From assembly GCA_943737045.1 (NCBI GenBank), contig CALSFV010000017.1:310001-374000 (forward strand): a stretch of 64,000 nucleotides of DNA, written 5' to 3'. The translations under genes were made by a program, and so were the position numbers. Of this stretch, positions 48,123-60,071 are shown piece by piece; position 1 is the first letter of the stretch, and each line of letters begins with the position of its first letter. Below the pieces are notes generated by a model that was not told where the DNA came from, searched no databases, and saw only the letters and a program-made list of their open reading frames with translations. This DNA is from Parapristionchus giblindavisi. Its lineage: Eukaryota; Nematoda; Chromadorea; Rhabditida; Diplogasteridae.

Positions 48123-48470
48123 CTGAAAAATAATACGTTCCTATCTATTATATTCACTACACCTGACAAGATTGTGAGATTAGGCAAATCGTTCTGTGAC
48201 TGCGAGTCACGAACTCTCTCGACACTCCTCTTGAAGCTCGCTACAAGCTACCCCCCCCCCCCCCGGGTACTCACAAAACAGTGTAAAACACAATACATAA
48301 AGCCTGTGAAGTAGTGTTGACTATAAGGAATTGCGGGATGTGGACAGCAGTGTGGTGTAAAATCATTGCGGTAAAGCAACGTCATTTTCCTCCCCTCTCC
48401 TTCTCTCCTCTCCCATAACGAGTAGAGAACTGATTTTTTTTCATTCAACCCATGGTTGAGAATTGGCCGA
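48123..48470. other. Intron with a C-run
   Basis: A run of about 15 C at 48250-48264, then a short block (TGGTGTAAAATCATTGCGG) shared with the GCGGGCCCGC elements but with the palindrome lost. No gene. Confidence 0.5.
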
Positions 48471-48654
48471 GGTCGAAAAACTCATGATGGTCCCAGACGA
48501 AAAACTATTTGCTATTATATCAACAGTGAGCTAAATTTTATTTTTCGGGATACCGTAACCCGAACTACCGTAATCTTGCTACCGCAACATTAAGTATTGC
48601 CTTGAATTTTACGGAAATTTCCGGTGCGTGCATGATTTTGGATGATTTTGGATA

Positions 48655-49144
48655 CAGTACAGCAGAATCCCGCCCTTGACATGGGATCCCCGGGCGTCCC
48701 CGGGCGTCCCGGGGTGTCCCCTCTGCCCCCTCGATTTTTTACGCTGTGAATAAGGAATATCAGCTCTTCAAATAAGTTGCATTCTTTTACTCTAGGTTTG
48801 ACCGAATTTATCGCGGAAAGATTGGAATTTAACAAATTACGTGGCCTGAGAAAAATATTGAAAATTTTAATTTTTTTTAATTTTTGGCAAATGCCGCGCG
48901 CAAATTTTGAAGAACTTTCGCACGCTCGGTAAATTCAATCGTAAAGTGACTTCGTTCCAGAATCTTTTACCTTAGCACAATTGAGTTATCAAGCTTTGAA
49001 AAAATCCAGAATTTCCTAGATAAATTCGGTCAAATTTGGAGCAAAACAACGCAAAAAAATTGAAGAGCTCATATTCCTAATTCACAGCGTAAAAAATCGA
49101 GGGGGCAGAGGGGACACCGTCAAGGGCGGGATTCTGCTGTACTG
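48655..49144. mobile_element. Mariner-like MITE
   Basis: Ends CAGTACAGCAGAATCCCGCC and exact inverse, TA on both sides, 490 bp. The left arm has a GGGCGTCCCC repeat (48687-48715). Confidence 0.8.
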
Positions 49145-49437
49145 TATATATAAATAAAATATCTTCCACGATCCACGCATGAGAACCGAATTTTAAAACG
49201 AATGCCAAAAAAATTCAGTTCGTGAAACATCACTGAAGTCAGGATTGCTGTGACTAGGGTCACGGTAAACGGAGTATGGTATTCGGTCGGCCCACTGATA
49301 CCTTTAAAAAATGCATGCGCCGAAATTTGCCGTGAACTTCGCAAAAATACTATAGGGTTCGGTTGCTTATTTACGGTTGTTCGGGTTACGGTAGTTATGG
49401 TTTCTAGAAAAATAAAAGACAGCTCACTGTTTATTAC

Positions 49438-49740
49438 ATTACATTACATTAGAACAACTTTATTCAGCCGAATAGGGACATCTGGGTCGCCATTAGGGTT
49501 CTCCAATGAGCGAATCGCATATCGTGAGTTGCCAGTATCTATCCAGCTTATCGACTGTCCAGTCGTCTTTATCCTTATCCGTCATACGAAATTCATAAAG
49601 ATCAGCTGTTCCTGCTCTAATCTTCTTATTGCGTGATCGAACTGAACTCACCTTCCATCGGTGACAATTGAGAGGACGTTTATCGTTATCACGAAGATTT
49701 GGAGAGATCCATGGTGTAGGTCTTACTCCCAAGGCTGGCC
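49438..49740 (-). pseudogene. Possible LINE 3' end
   Basis: A minus-strand open stretch (WISPNLRDNDKRPLNCHRW, DKDDWTVDKLDRYWQL) ends in a short AATGT tandem repeat at 49435-49453, as at LINE 3' tails. The family is not identified. Confidence 0.35.
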
Positions 49741-50342
49741 AATTCCTTGTTGGGAGGATCGAGTCAGACTAGAGGGAGACGTACGAAAATGATAGTCGCC
49801 CGCTCTTGACTAGCCAAAATGGCCACAATGAATGACTGTTTATGGCATATAGTATTTGGTCTCTAACCATCATGATTTTTTCTTTTTTTTTTACCTCGGC
49901 CAATTCTCAACCATGAACCCCGCTGGGTCATGGGTCGAATAAAAATATCAGTTAGTGATTTCAAACGGTTACGATAGTCCAATACCGTACACTCCAACTG
50001 ATAACAATGATACAACTTTTGTTGGCATAGGCTATCTCCCACCCGATTCATAATCCATTCGATCGCCCCACCCCCGTTATATTTAGCACTTTTTGTGGTA
50101 TTTATATTTCGAAAAATCGAAAAAAAGTGACATTTCACTGGACAGTGAGTTACACCTTTTCTAGAAGTACCTAATATGAGTCTAACGAACATTTTTCAAC
50201 TTAAATTTTGTTTTCTTTAAATCATTCGTCGTCGTTTTCTATGTTCATAATATAAATAAGGAAAATAAGTCACCAAGATAAAATCATAGAGTTATTGACA
50301 TGAAAATCGACACTCTCATATCTCAACTTAAAGGTACTTTAT

Positions 50343-51445
50343 GAGGCCGTTTGCGTAAAAGTCAAACAAAGCTTTGCACAGTCCAAAAATGTCGGTACCA
50401 TCAAAACTTTATCAACATCGGCATAGTCATTTTGGCCCCAGTAGTCACGCAACGCCTGGGCTGTATTTTAGTATAATCACGTTTTCAAGCCTTTCTCAGT
50501 CCATGGTTGAGCAAGAAGTATGACAATTGGGCTCCTGGAGGAGAGTTCGATTGCGATGACGGTTGTCTACTTCGTTTGTTTAGAAAAGTTTCCAAAATTT
50601 CGGATAATGTAACTTTTGATGGAGATGGTTGCGCCACTAGCGAGTATGACAGTTCGAACCGGCCTGACGAGGGGATTCCAATGATGTATTTTGAACCTTG
50701 AGAAAGCTTTCATAGTCTCGATATAATGATCACGCACTCCCTCGCACTCTCTCATTTCCGCACGCTCTCTCGCCATTCAGACATTTTATTGACCGTATAA
50801 AATACACTTGTTTATTTGGTACGAGAGTAGCCAACCACTCCCACAAGAGACTTTCTTGTTTTGCATGGTTCAGAAACTATGCCGATCTCTTTTATATATA
50901 ATACAGCGCGCGGCGAAGGTCAGCCGGGTTAGAGAGAGGCAGCGGAGAGACAATCGAGAGGCGGGGCGAGATGTAGAAGGCTAAATCTCGCCCGCCTCTC
51001 GATTGTGACTTCCGTTCGTTAGCACCATTTGTCATTTTCTTATGCAAGTACATTTTATACGCAGAATAAAACAGGTTTACCTTTTTCTGTCTTCAGCTGC
51101 AGATCACTATATCGAGACTATGAATACTTTATCAACGGAGATAAGGGCTCATAATATATCGTTGGAATCCTCTTCGAACGGCGTTACTTGCTAGTGGCGC
51201 AACCGTCTGCATCAAAAGTTCCATTTTCTGAACTTTTGGAATATTTTCAAAACAATTGAAGTAGACATCCGTCGTCGGCATCGAATTCTGCCCCAGGAAC
51301 CCAATTTTCAAACATCTAGCTCAACCATGGACCGATAACGGCTTGAAAACGTGATCCTACCGTAATCCCACCCAGGAGCACTGGGGCCAAAATGACTATA
51401 CCCATCTTCATCAGCGGGGTCGATAACCCCAATACACAAGTCTCC
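50343..51445. repeat. GAGGCCGTTTG-family copy, diverged and truncated
   Basis: Left end GAGGCCGTTTGCGTAAAAGT; the right arm ends without its terminus and is followed by CCCGGTGGCCGTATGCATG, a relative of the MITE end at 18657. The centre is replaced by 50788-51068. Confidence 0.75.
50788..51068. repeat. MITE nested in the copy above
   Basis: Starts GACCGTATAAAATACACTTG and ends with the inverse CAAGTACATTTTATACGC, about 280 bp, with a CTCTCGATTG/CAATCGAGAG hairpin inside. Partial copy at 44722-44855. Confidence 0.75.
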
Positions 51446-52121
51446 CCCGGTGGCCGTATGCATGAACAACGGGAAAACCATTTATATCTGTGGTTCGGAG
51501 CTTGGTAAAATATTCGGTTCGGTCGGTTGGACTATTCTCACACCACTCTCGTCTTCATCGCCTATTTCATCAAGAGAAAAGGACCAACAGAGTCCCCTCA
51601 CAGAAGACTTTGAGAAGTCATGAGTGGTATTTCCCTGATGTCAAGCATTCCAATTGAACGAGTAACGTAAAGTTTTCGTGGGTTATTTGACTATTCTAAT
51701 CAAGTTTCACATGAGGACGTTTTCTTGAATGGAGATGAATTCTCTCAGAGACGAACGGAAAATAGGGAATCAAAATTAGTTAATACATAGTAGATTAGAG
51801 GGGGGATTCACTGTTTAAGCCAATAGCTTTTACATAGACATGATTAATATAATATTTCGACGCAGATTTCAACTCGGCTCTTTGGATCACGGGGGAGGTA
51901 TCCCTGGATATCCCGAGATGACTTTCTTCAAGTGGAGACCTTACGATGTTTTCCCTCAACTATTATCTAAACTATTCACTGTTCAGTCTAGAGTTCTTGT
52001 CTGACGAGAATAACCATAACCAGCTTCTGTTAACTGTTATTAATGTTATTATTATTTTCTTGATCTGCTAATAAAACGCCTAGACTTTTCACTATTTGAT
52101 AAAAGCACAACAATTTCATAC
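51446..52121. other. Intron, no gene seen
   Basis: AT-rich sequence after the truncated element. I see no splice-flanked open block. Confidence 0.45.
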
Positions 52122-52318
52122 CTGAAACGCACGTCGGAATATATTCATCCATTCTTTGTCAGTTATACCCTCTTCTTTTTTGGAAAATTCAATCCATTCC
52201 GATTCAGTTAGAGCACTGCATTGTTTTTCATCTGAAACTATTAAGTAAAATACTAGGAATTTGCACATTCGTGGAGCATCCATACATCCAGGTTGAGTTT
52301 TGTACATACGTCCCGATG
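52122..52318 (-). CDS. Giant split gene, exon 5
   Basis: 197 nt from acceptor CCGTAATCAG to donor TTTCAG/GTATGA; phase 1 in (matching 57757) and 0 out (matching 48122). The peptide has SGRMYKTQPGCMDAPRMC, then an acidic ESEWIEFSKKEEGITDKEW. The acceptor pyrimidine tract is weak, but the phase agreement on both sides supports it. Confidence 0.75.
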
Positions 52319-52807
52319 CTGATTACGGCAGTTCGAATTTGCGCGCCCTATTTATTTACACAACGTAAGAATATTTTTCGATTCTCAAAGTCTTAAGAGA
52401 GAATGTCTGAGGGCATTGACTTTCTGACCGGGGGAGGTGACATAGCGAAAAATAAATTTTTCTGTTTGATGTGGAATAAACTAGTGCACTGCCAGGCGAC
52501 CTCAGCCACACATATGAGAAAGTTTGATTTTGTGTTTGAAGGTTACTGTAGGCGAAAATGTTCGGTAGGTCGAAAAAATTATTTCTGCTCCCAAGAATCC
52601 GATCGACTCGTGAGTGGTACCGATCGATTCCTCATGCGAATTCATTTTCATTTATAACACATTTATCAAGAGTTGGCATAGACAAGGGCTCTGATGTGCA
52701 TGGAATTCCAATTCTTGTACTTAGCTTCGCTTAGAAAGTTGCATCCAACAGCCTTCCGAAAGAGGTCGCTCCATCTTGTGGGGGGGTCTCCCTTTTCTTC
52801 TCCTGCA
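52319..52807. other. Intron, no gene seen
   Basis: No splice-flanked open block and no element ends recognised. Confidence 0.45.
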
Positions 52808-53482
52808 TCAAGGAAACCATTCGATCACTGATCGGCTCCACTTCAGACACTCATCATTAGCGAGTTTGTGCACCCAGAACCACTTCCTCTTCAGCGCCGT
52901 ACGAACGAAATCCTGAACAAGAGTCAAGTCCCGCAACCGCTCATTAGAGACACGATCGAGCACAGTGCAGCCTACCATCCAACGCTCCATTTTTCTTTGA
53001 GCCACGGCTAATCGATTCATTTGTGCTTTATTCAGTGCCCAGCTCTCACAACCATATAATACCGCAGGTAATATACACCCATTGAATAGTTTGCGTTTAT
53101 GTGCCATTGGGATAGCCTTATTAACCATAAACGCCCTATGTTTATGAAATGCCCAAAACCCCGCTTGAATCCGACGCCCAATTTCCCCGTCCTCCTAACC
53201 TGTTATGCTAATTGAAACTCCCAAGTATACCACTTTTTCTACCAATTTTACAACCCTGCCTGCTACGCTAACTGTTCTAGGAATGGGCTTGGAAGTCATC
53301 CCTATTGTTTTATCCCCATTAAGAACCAGCCCAACCTTTCCCAGTTCCCTCTCAAGCTCCTTGTCCATAGCTTGAATTTGTCTCTCATCAGCATCATCGG
53401 CAAATAGGATATGAGAGAGGAAACGCCCGTTTACATTAATACCCTTATGGGACCAATTAAGGTTACGAAAAGCCATATACAA
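52808..53482 (-). pseudogene. RTE-type LINE reverse transcriptase fragment
   Basis: The minus strand reads VNGRFLSHILFADDADERQI (the catalytic-site F-A-D-D box), then LERELGKVGLVLNGDKT, VVYLGVSISITG and, in a second frame, KLFNGCILPAVLYGCESWAL and RMERWMVGCTVLDR. This order is that of RTE-clade reverse transcriptases from the palm to the C-terminus. A stop or frameshift lies between 53195 and 53128; the N-terminal half and endonuclease are missing, and no poly-A tail follows on the coding strand. Confidence 0.85.
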
Positions 53483-54404
53483 GCAACTTTTACTCCGATC
53501 ACTTTTTAATCCTTACTTCGAAGAATCGAGAATAAAGTTTTGAAAAAAAAAAAAAAAAAAAAAAATTACGAAAATAAAGTTTTGAAAATTAATTACTATG
53601 CGACGGTTCTCTAGAACGAAGAAATTAAATTTGTTTAAATCGTTCTACATTTAATAAACTACCTTATATTAAAATATGAAGACAAACAAACCTGGTCAAA
53701 TTTGGTCACGAAAACAAAATATGATAGTAACTCAGCGAAAAAACTCACTTCACGATCCTTAGTGCACTTGTCATACTGTAGACACCTGTCTCTTTTCACG
53801 GCTCTATGCCCGGCCTCTCTTATAGGTTTAATTTATTTTGTTTGCACTTGTTTATTATTTAAAATTAAAACACACAATAGGGAAAAACATTTTTTTAAAC
53901 AGAATAAATTGAGCAAGAATAAACCAATTAATGGGGCCGTGTATAGTGCCGTGGATAAGACAATATGACAGGGCACCAATTGCTATAGAACCTCTCTCTA
54001 GAAGGAAAAAAATAAAATATGCTATAAACGTTCTACATTTAATACCAACCCTTATATTAAAATATGTAGACTAATAAACGAGGTCAAGTTTGTATATGAA
54101 AGCAAAATATGACAGTGACTCAGTCTAAGACTACTTCGCGATTTTATTTTGGTGCTATCTCACTCTGGTATTGAAATCCATGCATGATCACGGATACAAG
54201 TATAATCATGCATGATTCGACAATAAATGCATGATCATGCATGGGATATCCACGGTTCGAGATCATACATGTCTCTTCAATGATCATGCATGGATTTTCC
54301 GTGATCTTGCATGGAATCTCAGAATCCATGCATTATCACGGATAACCCATGCATGATTCGAGTATTTTCCATGCTAGATCATGTCATTAAGAGAGATGGT
54401 CGTT
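53483..54404. other. Intron with short repeats
   Basis: An A-run at 53547-53566; two related blocks (53570-53730 and 54020-54120) sharing GTTCTACATTTAATA and ATATTAAAATATG; then a cluster of ATGCATGATCATGCATGG-like words at 54170-54375 that can pair with each other. No gene. Confidence 0.55.
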
Positions 54405-56745
54405 AAGACTCGACCACCCCCCGGACGCGAGCGCTAGCAATGAGAACTGGGAGTCCATACTTGGGTGTTAGGAGGGTCATTGGCCCTTATTACACAAAAC
54501 AGCTGAAATTTCCTGTGTGTACCCTCAGGCTATTAGAAAAATTAATTTCAAAAAATTTAAAAAAAAATCATAATTTCTCAAATTGTTGAGACAAATTCCA
54601 TATATCATTTGCGATGCATCCTGGGTGCACAGTAGAGTTGGCTATTCGGGGGTTGCGGGCCCGCAATAGCCTTGACTTTTTATTACTAATGATTGCGGGC
54701 CCGCAATGTGGTGTAAAATCATTGCGGGCCCGCAACGTCGGAGGGAGGGGAGGGGGAGCGATTGCGGGCCCGCAACGAGAGAACGATGGAAAGTGAAGAG
54801 AGCATAGAAGAACGACCGATCACAAAAATTAGAGGGTAGGAATAAAGTAGTCATTGCGGGCCCGCAATCACTCCCCCTCCTCTCCATTCAATGATTTCAA
54901 AGAGCATTGCGGGCCCGCAATGCGTATGCGTTATTGCCAACCCTAGTGCACAGACCTTGCTAATTCACTATTAGCATCGAACGTGCGTTGATTCCTAAAC
55001 CACTTTTTTGACCCAAAATTTTGGTTTTTTCGGACAAATCATCCCTTGTTATAATTTGCTCCAGAGTTTTTCGACCAGGTATTGTAGCCTAAGCAATTCT
55101 GCATCGATTTCACTTAAAACTGGGTTCTTTCCGATAGACCCAGTTCTCGAATTTTTCGATCGAAGTTCTTTCATCGATGGTTTTCCCGAACAAATGCTGT
55201 ATTTTCCAAACGATTGGTGCGGATGTGTGGCCTACTCAAAGTTTCGAGGTGAGACGAGTAATATGACACAAGAAGCAAATCACTTGAATCAATGAAAATT
55301 TCGATTTTCATTTTCATGGTCTGAAAATTTCAAAATTTCTCAAGTTTGAAATGTTTTCATTTATATGGCTTATTGTGAAGTACTAATGATGTGAATAATA
55401 TTCAGCCAATGCTCAATGGCTGATCTCTCCTTTCAACCATTTTTTTCGAAAATTTTCATTCTTATTGCGTGCGAAAAATCAGAATTGCGTTTGAATCAGT
55501 TTTCAACTTGCTTTCTGTAACATTCTAGCCTTAGTATTTTGCAATGTACATAATCAATATGAAAATCGTTTATTTTCAAAAATTCAAAAAATTTAATTTG
55601 AGTTCCTACTTTCACGGCAAATTTCTGAAATATTGCAGTTTTTCGACTCGAATGCTGCGACAATGAGCAAATGACAATGACAATGTGAAGTTTCATGATG
55701 AGTAAACATAGTAAAACTGAAATCCCGGCATTCGGCTCACTTTTGAAAAATGGATTTCCATGACCCCGGGGTCATGGCACAAAAAATGAATTTTCAAAAA
55801 TAAACGATTTTCATATTGATTATGTACATTGTAAAGTACTATGACAGAATGTTACTGAAAGCAAGTTGGAAGCCGATTAAAACAAAATTCTGATTTTTCG
55901 CACACAATCAGAATGAAAATTTTCGAAAAAATTGGTTGAAAGGAGAGATCAACCATTGGGCATTGGCTGAATATTTTCACATCATTAGTACTTCACAACA
56001 AGTCACATAAATGAAAACATTTCAAACTTTAGAAATTGTGAAATTTTTAGACCATGAAAATTTAAAAAAATTCATGAAAATCAAAATTTTCAAATTGATT
56101 CAAGTGATTTGCTTCTTGTGTCATATTACTCGTCTCACCTCGAAACATTGAGTAGGCCACAATTCCGCACCAATCGTTTGGAAAATACAGCATTTGTTCG
56201 GGAAAACCGTCTATGACGGAACTTCGATCGAAAAATTCGAGAACTGGGTCTATCGTGAAGAACCCAGTTTTAAAACGCACTCTCCCTAACAGCGAAAGGG
56301 TAGCGACAGAGGGAGGGCACAAAGTTTCAAAATCATCCTAGACCATTCATATTTGGTGGTTAGAGTCCCTAGGGGTGAGATACACTTCAGCCAAAAAATT
56401 GACCCGAAACAAGGGATGATTTGTCCAAAAAAGCCAAAATTTTGAGTAAAAAAAGAGGTTTAGGAATCAACGCTAAAAAAAAAAACGACGCTAATAGTGA
56501 ATAAGCAAGGTCTGTGCACCCTAGACGCATCGCAAATGATATTTGGAATTTATCTCAACAATTTGAGAAGTTATGATTTTTAAACGTTTTTGTACTTAAA
56601 TTAATTTTTTTAATAGCTTGAGGGCACAAACAGGAAATTTCTGTTTTGTGTAATAAGGGCCGATGACCCTCCTAACACCCAAGTAAGGACTCCCAGTTCT
56701 CATTGCTAGCGCTCGCGTCCGGGGGATGATCACTATGATCGAGTC
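54405..56745. repeat. Foldback element, 2.3 kb
   Basis: The arms run from about 54405 and to about 56745 (ends CCGGACGCGAGCGCTAGCAA and inverse) with a centre near 55730. The left arm is broken by the hAT-like MITE at 54633; the right arm has 130 bp (56275-56405) from the 2549-4771 family. Confidence 0.8.
54633..54945. mobile_element. hAT-like MITE with six GCGGGCCCGC palindromes
   Basis: 313 bp, ends TAGAGTTGGC and inverse (TAGGGTTGGC), flanked by a perfect 8-bp duplication GTGCACAG (54625-54632, 54946-54953). The palindrome ATTGCGGGCCCGCAAT or a close variant lies at 54653, 54693, 54722, 54762, 54853 and 54907. Confidence 0.85.
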
Positions 56746-57756
56746 TTACGGAGCATGCCTCTTAATTGCACGAATTTTACTTAAATCATACATAGATTCA
56801 AACACCGGAGCATATTGTCTTATAAATTTATTTTTCGCTATATCACCTCATATGTGAGTTCCCTCAGACAGGCTCTCTTAATCATGCGTTTCCGTGAATT
56901 CTTTTTTTCAAATGACTAAAAATATTGTTTTCCTTTCTTTTGTCAATAAAACTTGTATCACATAAATTCATGAACAATCGAAAGAATCGAAGAAAATGTT
57001 CATACGCAGAGGAAATAAAGGACGCATGAACAGTTCCGGGATGTGCGCCAGACTTTTTTTGCGATTCATGATTTCGCGAAAACTTTTACTTAAAAGTGGA
57101 GTCCCTTGAATATTTTCGTAAAGAAACTGTGAAGACAAAAAGGTAGCAAAGTTATTTTGCCTACAGTACAGTATTTATTATAAGATGTTTCAGCTTATTA
57201 AATATTCTTTTATTGTAATTCCAGATGGTTGAATATTTTATGATAAATATTTGAACGGAACTCGAGAGTTTTTAAAAAAAAAGGTAATTCGTTTTTACGG
57301 TGTCACAATAATTAATCCCCACCCTGAAGAGTCCCCTGCGATCAACAAGAATAGAAATACGAGGTACAAAGTGTTGTAAAGAAACTTGTGCATCAACCTA
57401 ATAGTTGTTTTTCACCCACTTAGCTATCGATAAAAATGCAACTGTTCAACTACTTTATTATTATTCTGTTAAATGATAAGGCCTGTTTGTGTGTCCGTCA
57501 CACTTAATATTTCCCTTATAAAACACTTCAGAATCGTTCAATACTCTCAAAACTCTTTATATCTACCCCAATAAAAATCCATGACTTCATGGAATTCCCA
57601 CCTTTCAGGAATAGAGTAAAATTAAACTTATTGTTAGGATGATTTTGCATAATTCTAAGTTGTTCAAAAAATTTTCGAAAGTTTTGGAAGACTGTGTAAA
57701 ATATTATACGATTAATAATAGTGAAAACGATTAAAATTTTCGGAAAAAAATATTAC
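56746..57756. other. Intron with repeat ends
   Basis: 57110-57205 repeats 17290-17400; 57225-57327 is a right end of the mariner family starting at 33652 (ATTAATCCCCACCCTG). No exon or RNA gene. Confidence 0.5.
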
Positions 57757-57891
57757 CTTCTTCGATCTTGCACTTATCACCATGACGTATTATGTAGACT
57801 TCTCTTTCTACTCTTTTTTGATTTAGTTTGTCCAAGAGTTCTTGCCAATCACTATATGTCATATTATGTCGAATTTCAGGAATCCATTGAT
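57757..57891 (-). CDS. Giant split gene, exon 4
   Basis: 135 nt from acceptor AATATTTGAG to donor GAAGAAG/GTAATA; phases 1 in and 1 out, matching 59428 and 52318. The peptide is polar (QWIPEIRHNMTYSDWQELL, then KRVEREVYIIRHGDKC). The acceptor is weak, but a stop just upstream and the phases fix it. Found only by reading the minus strand. Confidence 0.75.
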
Positions 57892-58979
57892 CTCAAATAT
57901 TGCATTGAAAAAACATTAAAAATTTAAGAAATAAACAAAGTTAATTCATGATGCACAATTTTTTTCAGATCGTATGGCGTGCATTGTTATGTACGTTTAC
58001 CTTACATGATTACGGCTTACTGCCACCAAGGCAAGGGAAATGCCCACGTCAATTTTGCGGAGTGTGCATTCCGAATAATAATAAGCTTAGAAATTGGTCT
58101 AATCAAGTCAATTAATTCAGTGCGGATGACGTTAACGAAAAGGTACATATGTAACTGTAATATAATTTTTGTATGATGCTATAATGTTATAACTGTTCGA
58201 GAGATCAGAATGAGCAATATACAGCAATATATGTATATATGTATTATTATTATTATTATTATGGATGTTTTTTTTCGTGCACTTGGGAAGAATCATTGTC
58301 ACACTAATTCTGAACGAATTCTTTTACACTAATGCATCATTCGAACATTAATCAAAAGCATTCATTCAGCGCGAAATTTAATTTGATTGATTTGCACATT
58401 AAACTTTATATAAAATAATGCTATATGTATACAGTATTGTCAATATGTCATATTGTTTTAAAAAATTTCATAACTTTTTTATCCAGGCTTCATAACTTTT
58501 GATCCAAGCTGATCTTTTGAGCATACTTTCTACAAAGATCTCTTTGACTTAAGTGCGTTGACGCTTTTCTCTCTCTAAAAAAATCTCTTGCAATGGAATT
58601 GTAAAATTTTGCTATTTTCTGTATTTCTTCCGCCTTGTTCTGATCTGTACATAATTGTATTTTCATGTATTACAGTAAGTTTTTCATTTACCACGCAAAT
58701 TTATAAAATTCCCTCCCCGAATGAAAAAACACAAAGACAAAACACACTCCAAAATGTTTGCAAAATTTTCAGGGGGTGGGGTCCGAACTGTTTCAATGCA
58801 TTTTATTTTATTGTTGCTGAAAGCCCAATGAAATTACGAGAACGCACAATAAAAATCGATAATATGGCGAAAATGCGATGTCACGCGCGCGTAAAAAAGC
58901 CAAATGTAACGTTTTTTACGTGACGGCGTAATCGCATAAGGCAAATGTAACGATGCATTAAGCATCTTGATAGGTGCAG
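57892..58979. other. Intron, no gene seen
   Basis: AT-rich intron with a short TTA microsatellite at 58243-58262. The plus-strand frames here have no splice context. Confidence 0.45.
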
Positions 58980-59353
58980 CAGGGATGTGCATTTTTCGTT
59001 TTTCGATTTTTCGATACTTTCTCGAAAAACTTTTTCGACGAAAAATTTTTCGAAAAAAATTCGAAAAAATCGAAAAATGCTTTTACATAAAAAGGCACAA
59101 AATTTCAAAAATTAATCATTATAAGTGACCTTTTTTTGAAAATTTTTGAAAATTTAGAAACAAAAATTACAATTTTTGTTGAGCAAAAATAATTTTTTCA
59201 TGTAAGCGGCTTCAATTAAGGATCACAGAGTTGCAATTCTAGCGTTTTCGTCATATCGATAGTAAAAAATTTTTTAAAGAGAATAAAACGTGATATAGAA
59301 TATTTTTCGTTTTTTTCGAATTTTTTTCGAAAATCTTTTTCCGCACATCCCTG
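58980..59353. mobile_element. hAT-like MITE
   Basis: Ends CAGGGATGTGC and inverse, flanked by a perfect AGGTGCAG duplication (58972-58979, 59354-59361). The body is rich in TTTTTCGAAAAA. It lies 75 bp downstream of an exon donor. Confidence 0.85.
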
Positions 59354-59427
59354 AGGTGCAGTACAAATGCAGTTGACCACATAGACTGTGTTGATCATAT
59401 TTTCCTATTATATATACGTGGACCTAC

Positions 59428-59941
59428 CAGCCGGCTTGACGTCCAGTTCTGTGAGAAAATCATAGCCACTCTCTATATATCTCGATATTGAACGAATGTG
59501 ATCTTCAGTAATTTTGATTGAGCGAAGAACCCCTTCTATGATAATCCGATGATGCTTGGCTAACGAGATTACCAACGAGTTATCCACGTTACTCTTCAAT
59601 TTATCTTCAATAAGTGTCCGTACAATCACATTTACATCCATTTTACATTCGTTTTCATTGAATATTAAGAAACTTTTAAAGTATTCTGCTGGTGTTCCAG
59701 AACTGTCCAAAGAATTATCAAAAACAGTCTTCCATTGTTCCGGTATCAGAGATTCTTGCGAACATGAATAGCCATGACAATATGGCACTTCTTCCTTCAT
59801 CAACATGTCTAACGATCTTTCGGCTATACAGAGTCTTTTTTCGACAAGTGCTTTATACTGTTCATTCACATTTAGCAGAGAGAGTAATCCATCGTGCTCT
59901 ACAACACATAACGCGCCAGACGAATGTATGGAGTTGTGAAC
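59428..59941 (-). CDS. Giant split gene, exon 3
   Basis: 514 nt from acceptor AACTCGTTCCAG to donor GGCTG/GTAGGT; phase 0 in and 1 out. The peptide (HNSIHSSGALCVVEHDGLL, EKRLCIAERSLDMLMKEE, FIFNENECKMD-type acidic segment, SLAKHHRIIIEGVLRSI, RYIESGYDFLTELDVKP) is mixed helical with several Cys and His. No known domain. Confidence 0.9.
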
Positions 59942-60071
59942 CTGGAACGAGTTGAAATTTAAAATTTAAACATTTATTGCAATGCAGCGATAGACTTTTG
60001 AGCTGGGATTTATGCACATTGGTACTTTGTAATAACCACATTTAATCACGAACAAATAGATATTTTCATAC

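Larger units (their letters stand above)
48471..50065. repeat. Palindromic repeat with nested insertions
   Basis: 48471-48600 and 49370-50065 are inverse arms (TACCGTAACCCGAACTACCG, CATGAACCCCG) of the family also found inside 21980-22629. Two insertions lie inside. Confidence 0.6.

Noticed and set aside
58588..58923. 111-codon plus-strand frame
   Set aside because: No splice or promoter context, mixed low-complexity composition and no recognised motif; likely chance in AT-rich intron.
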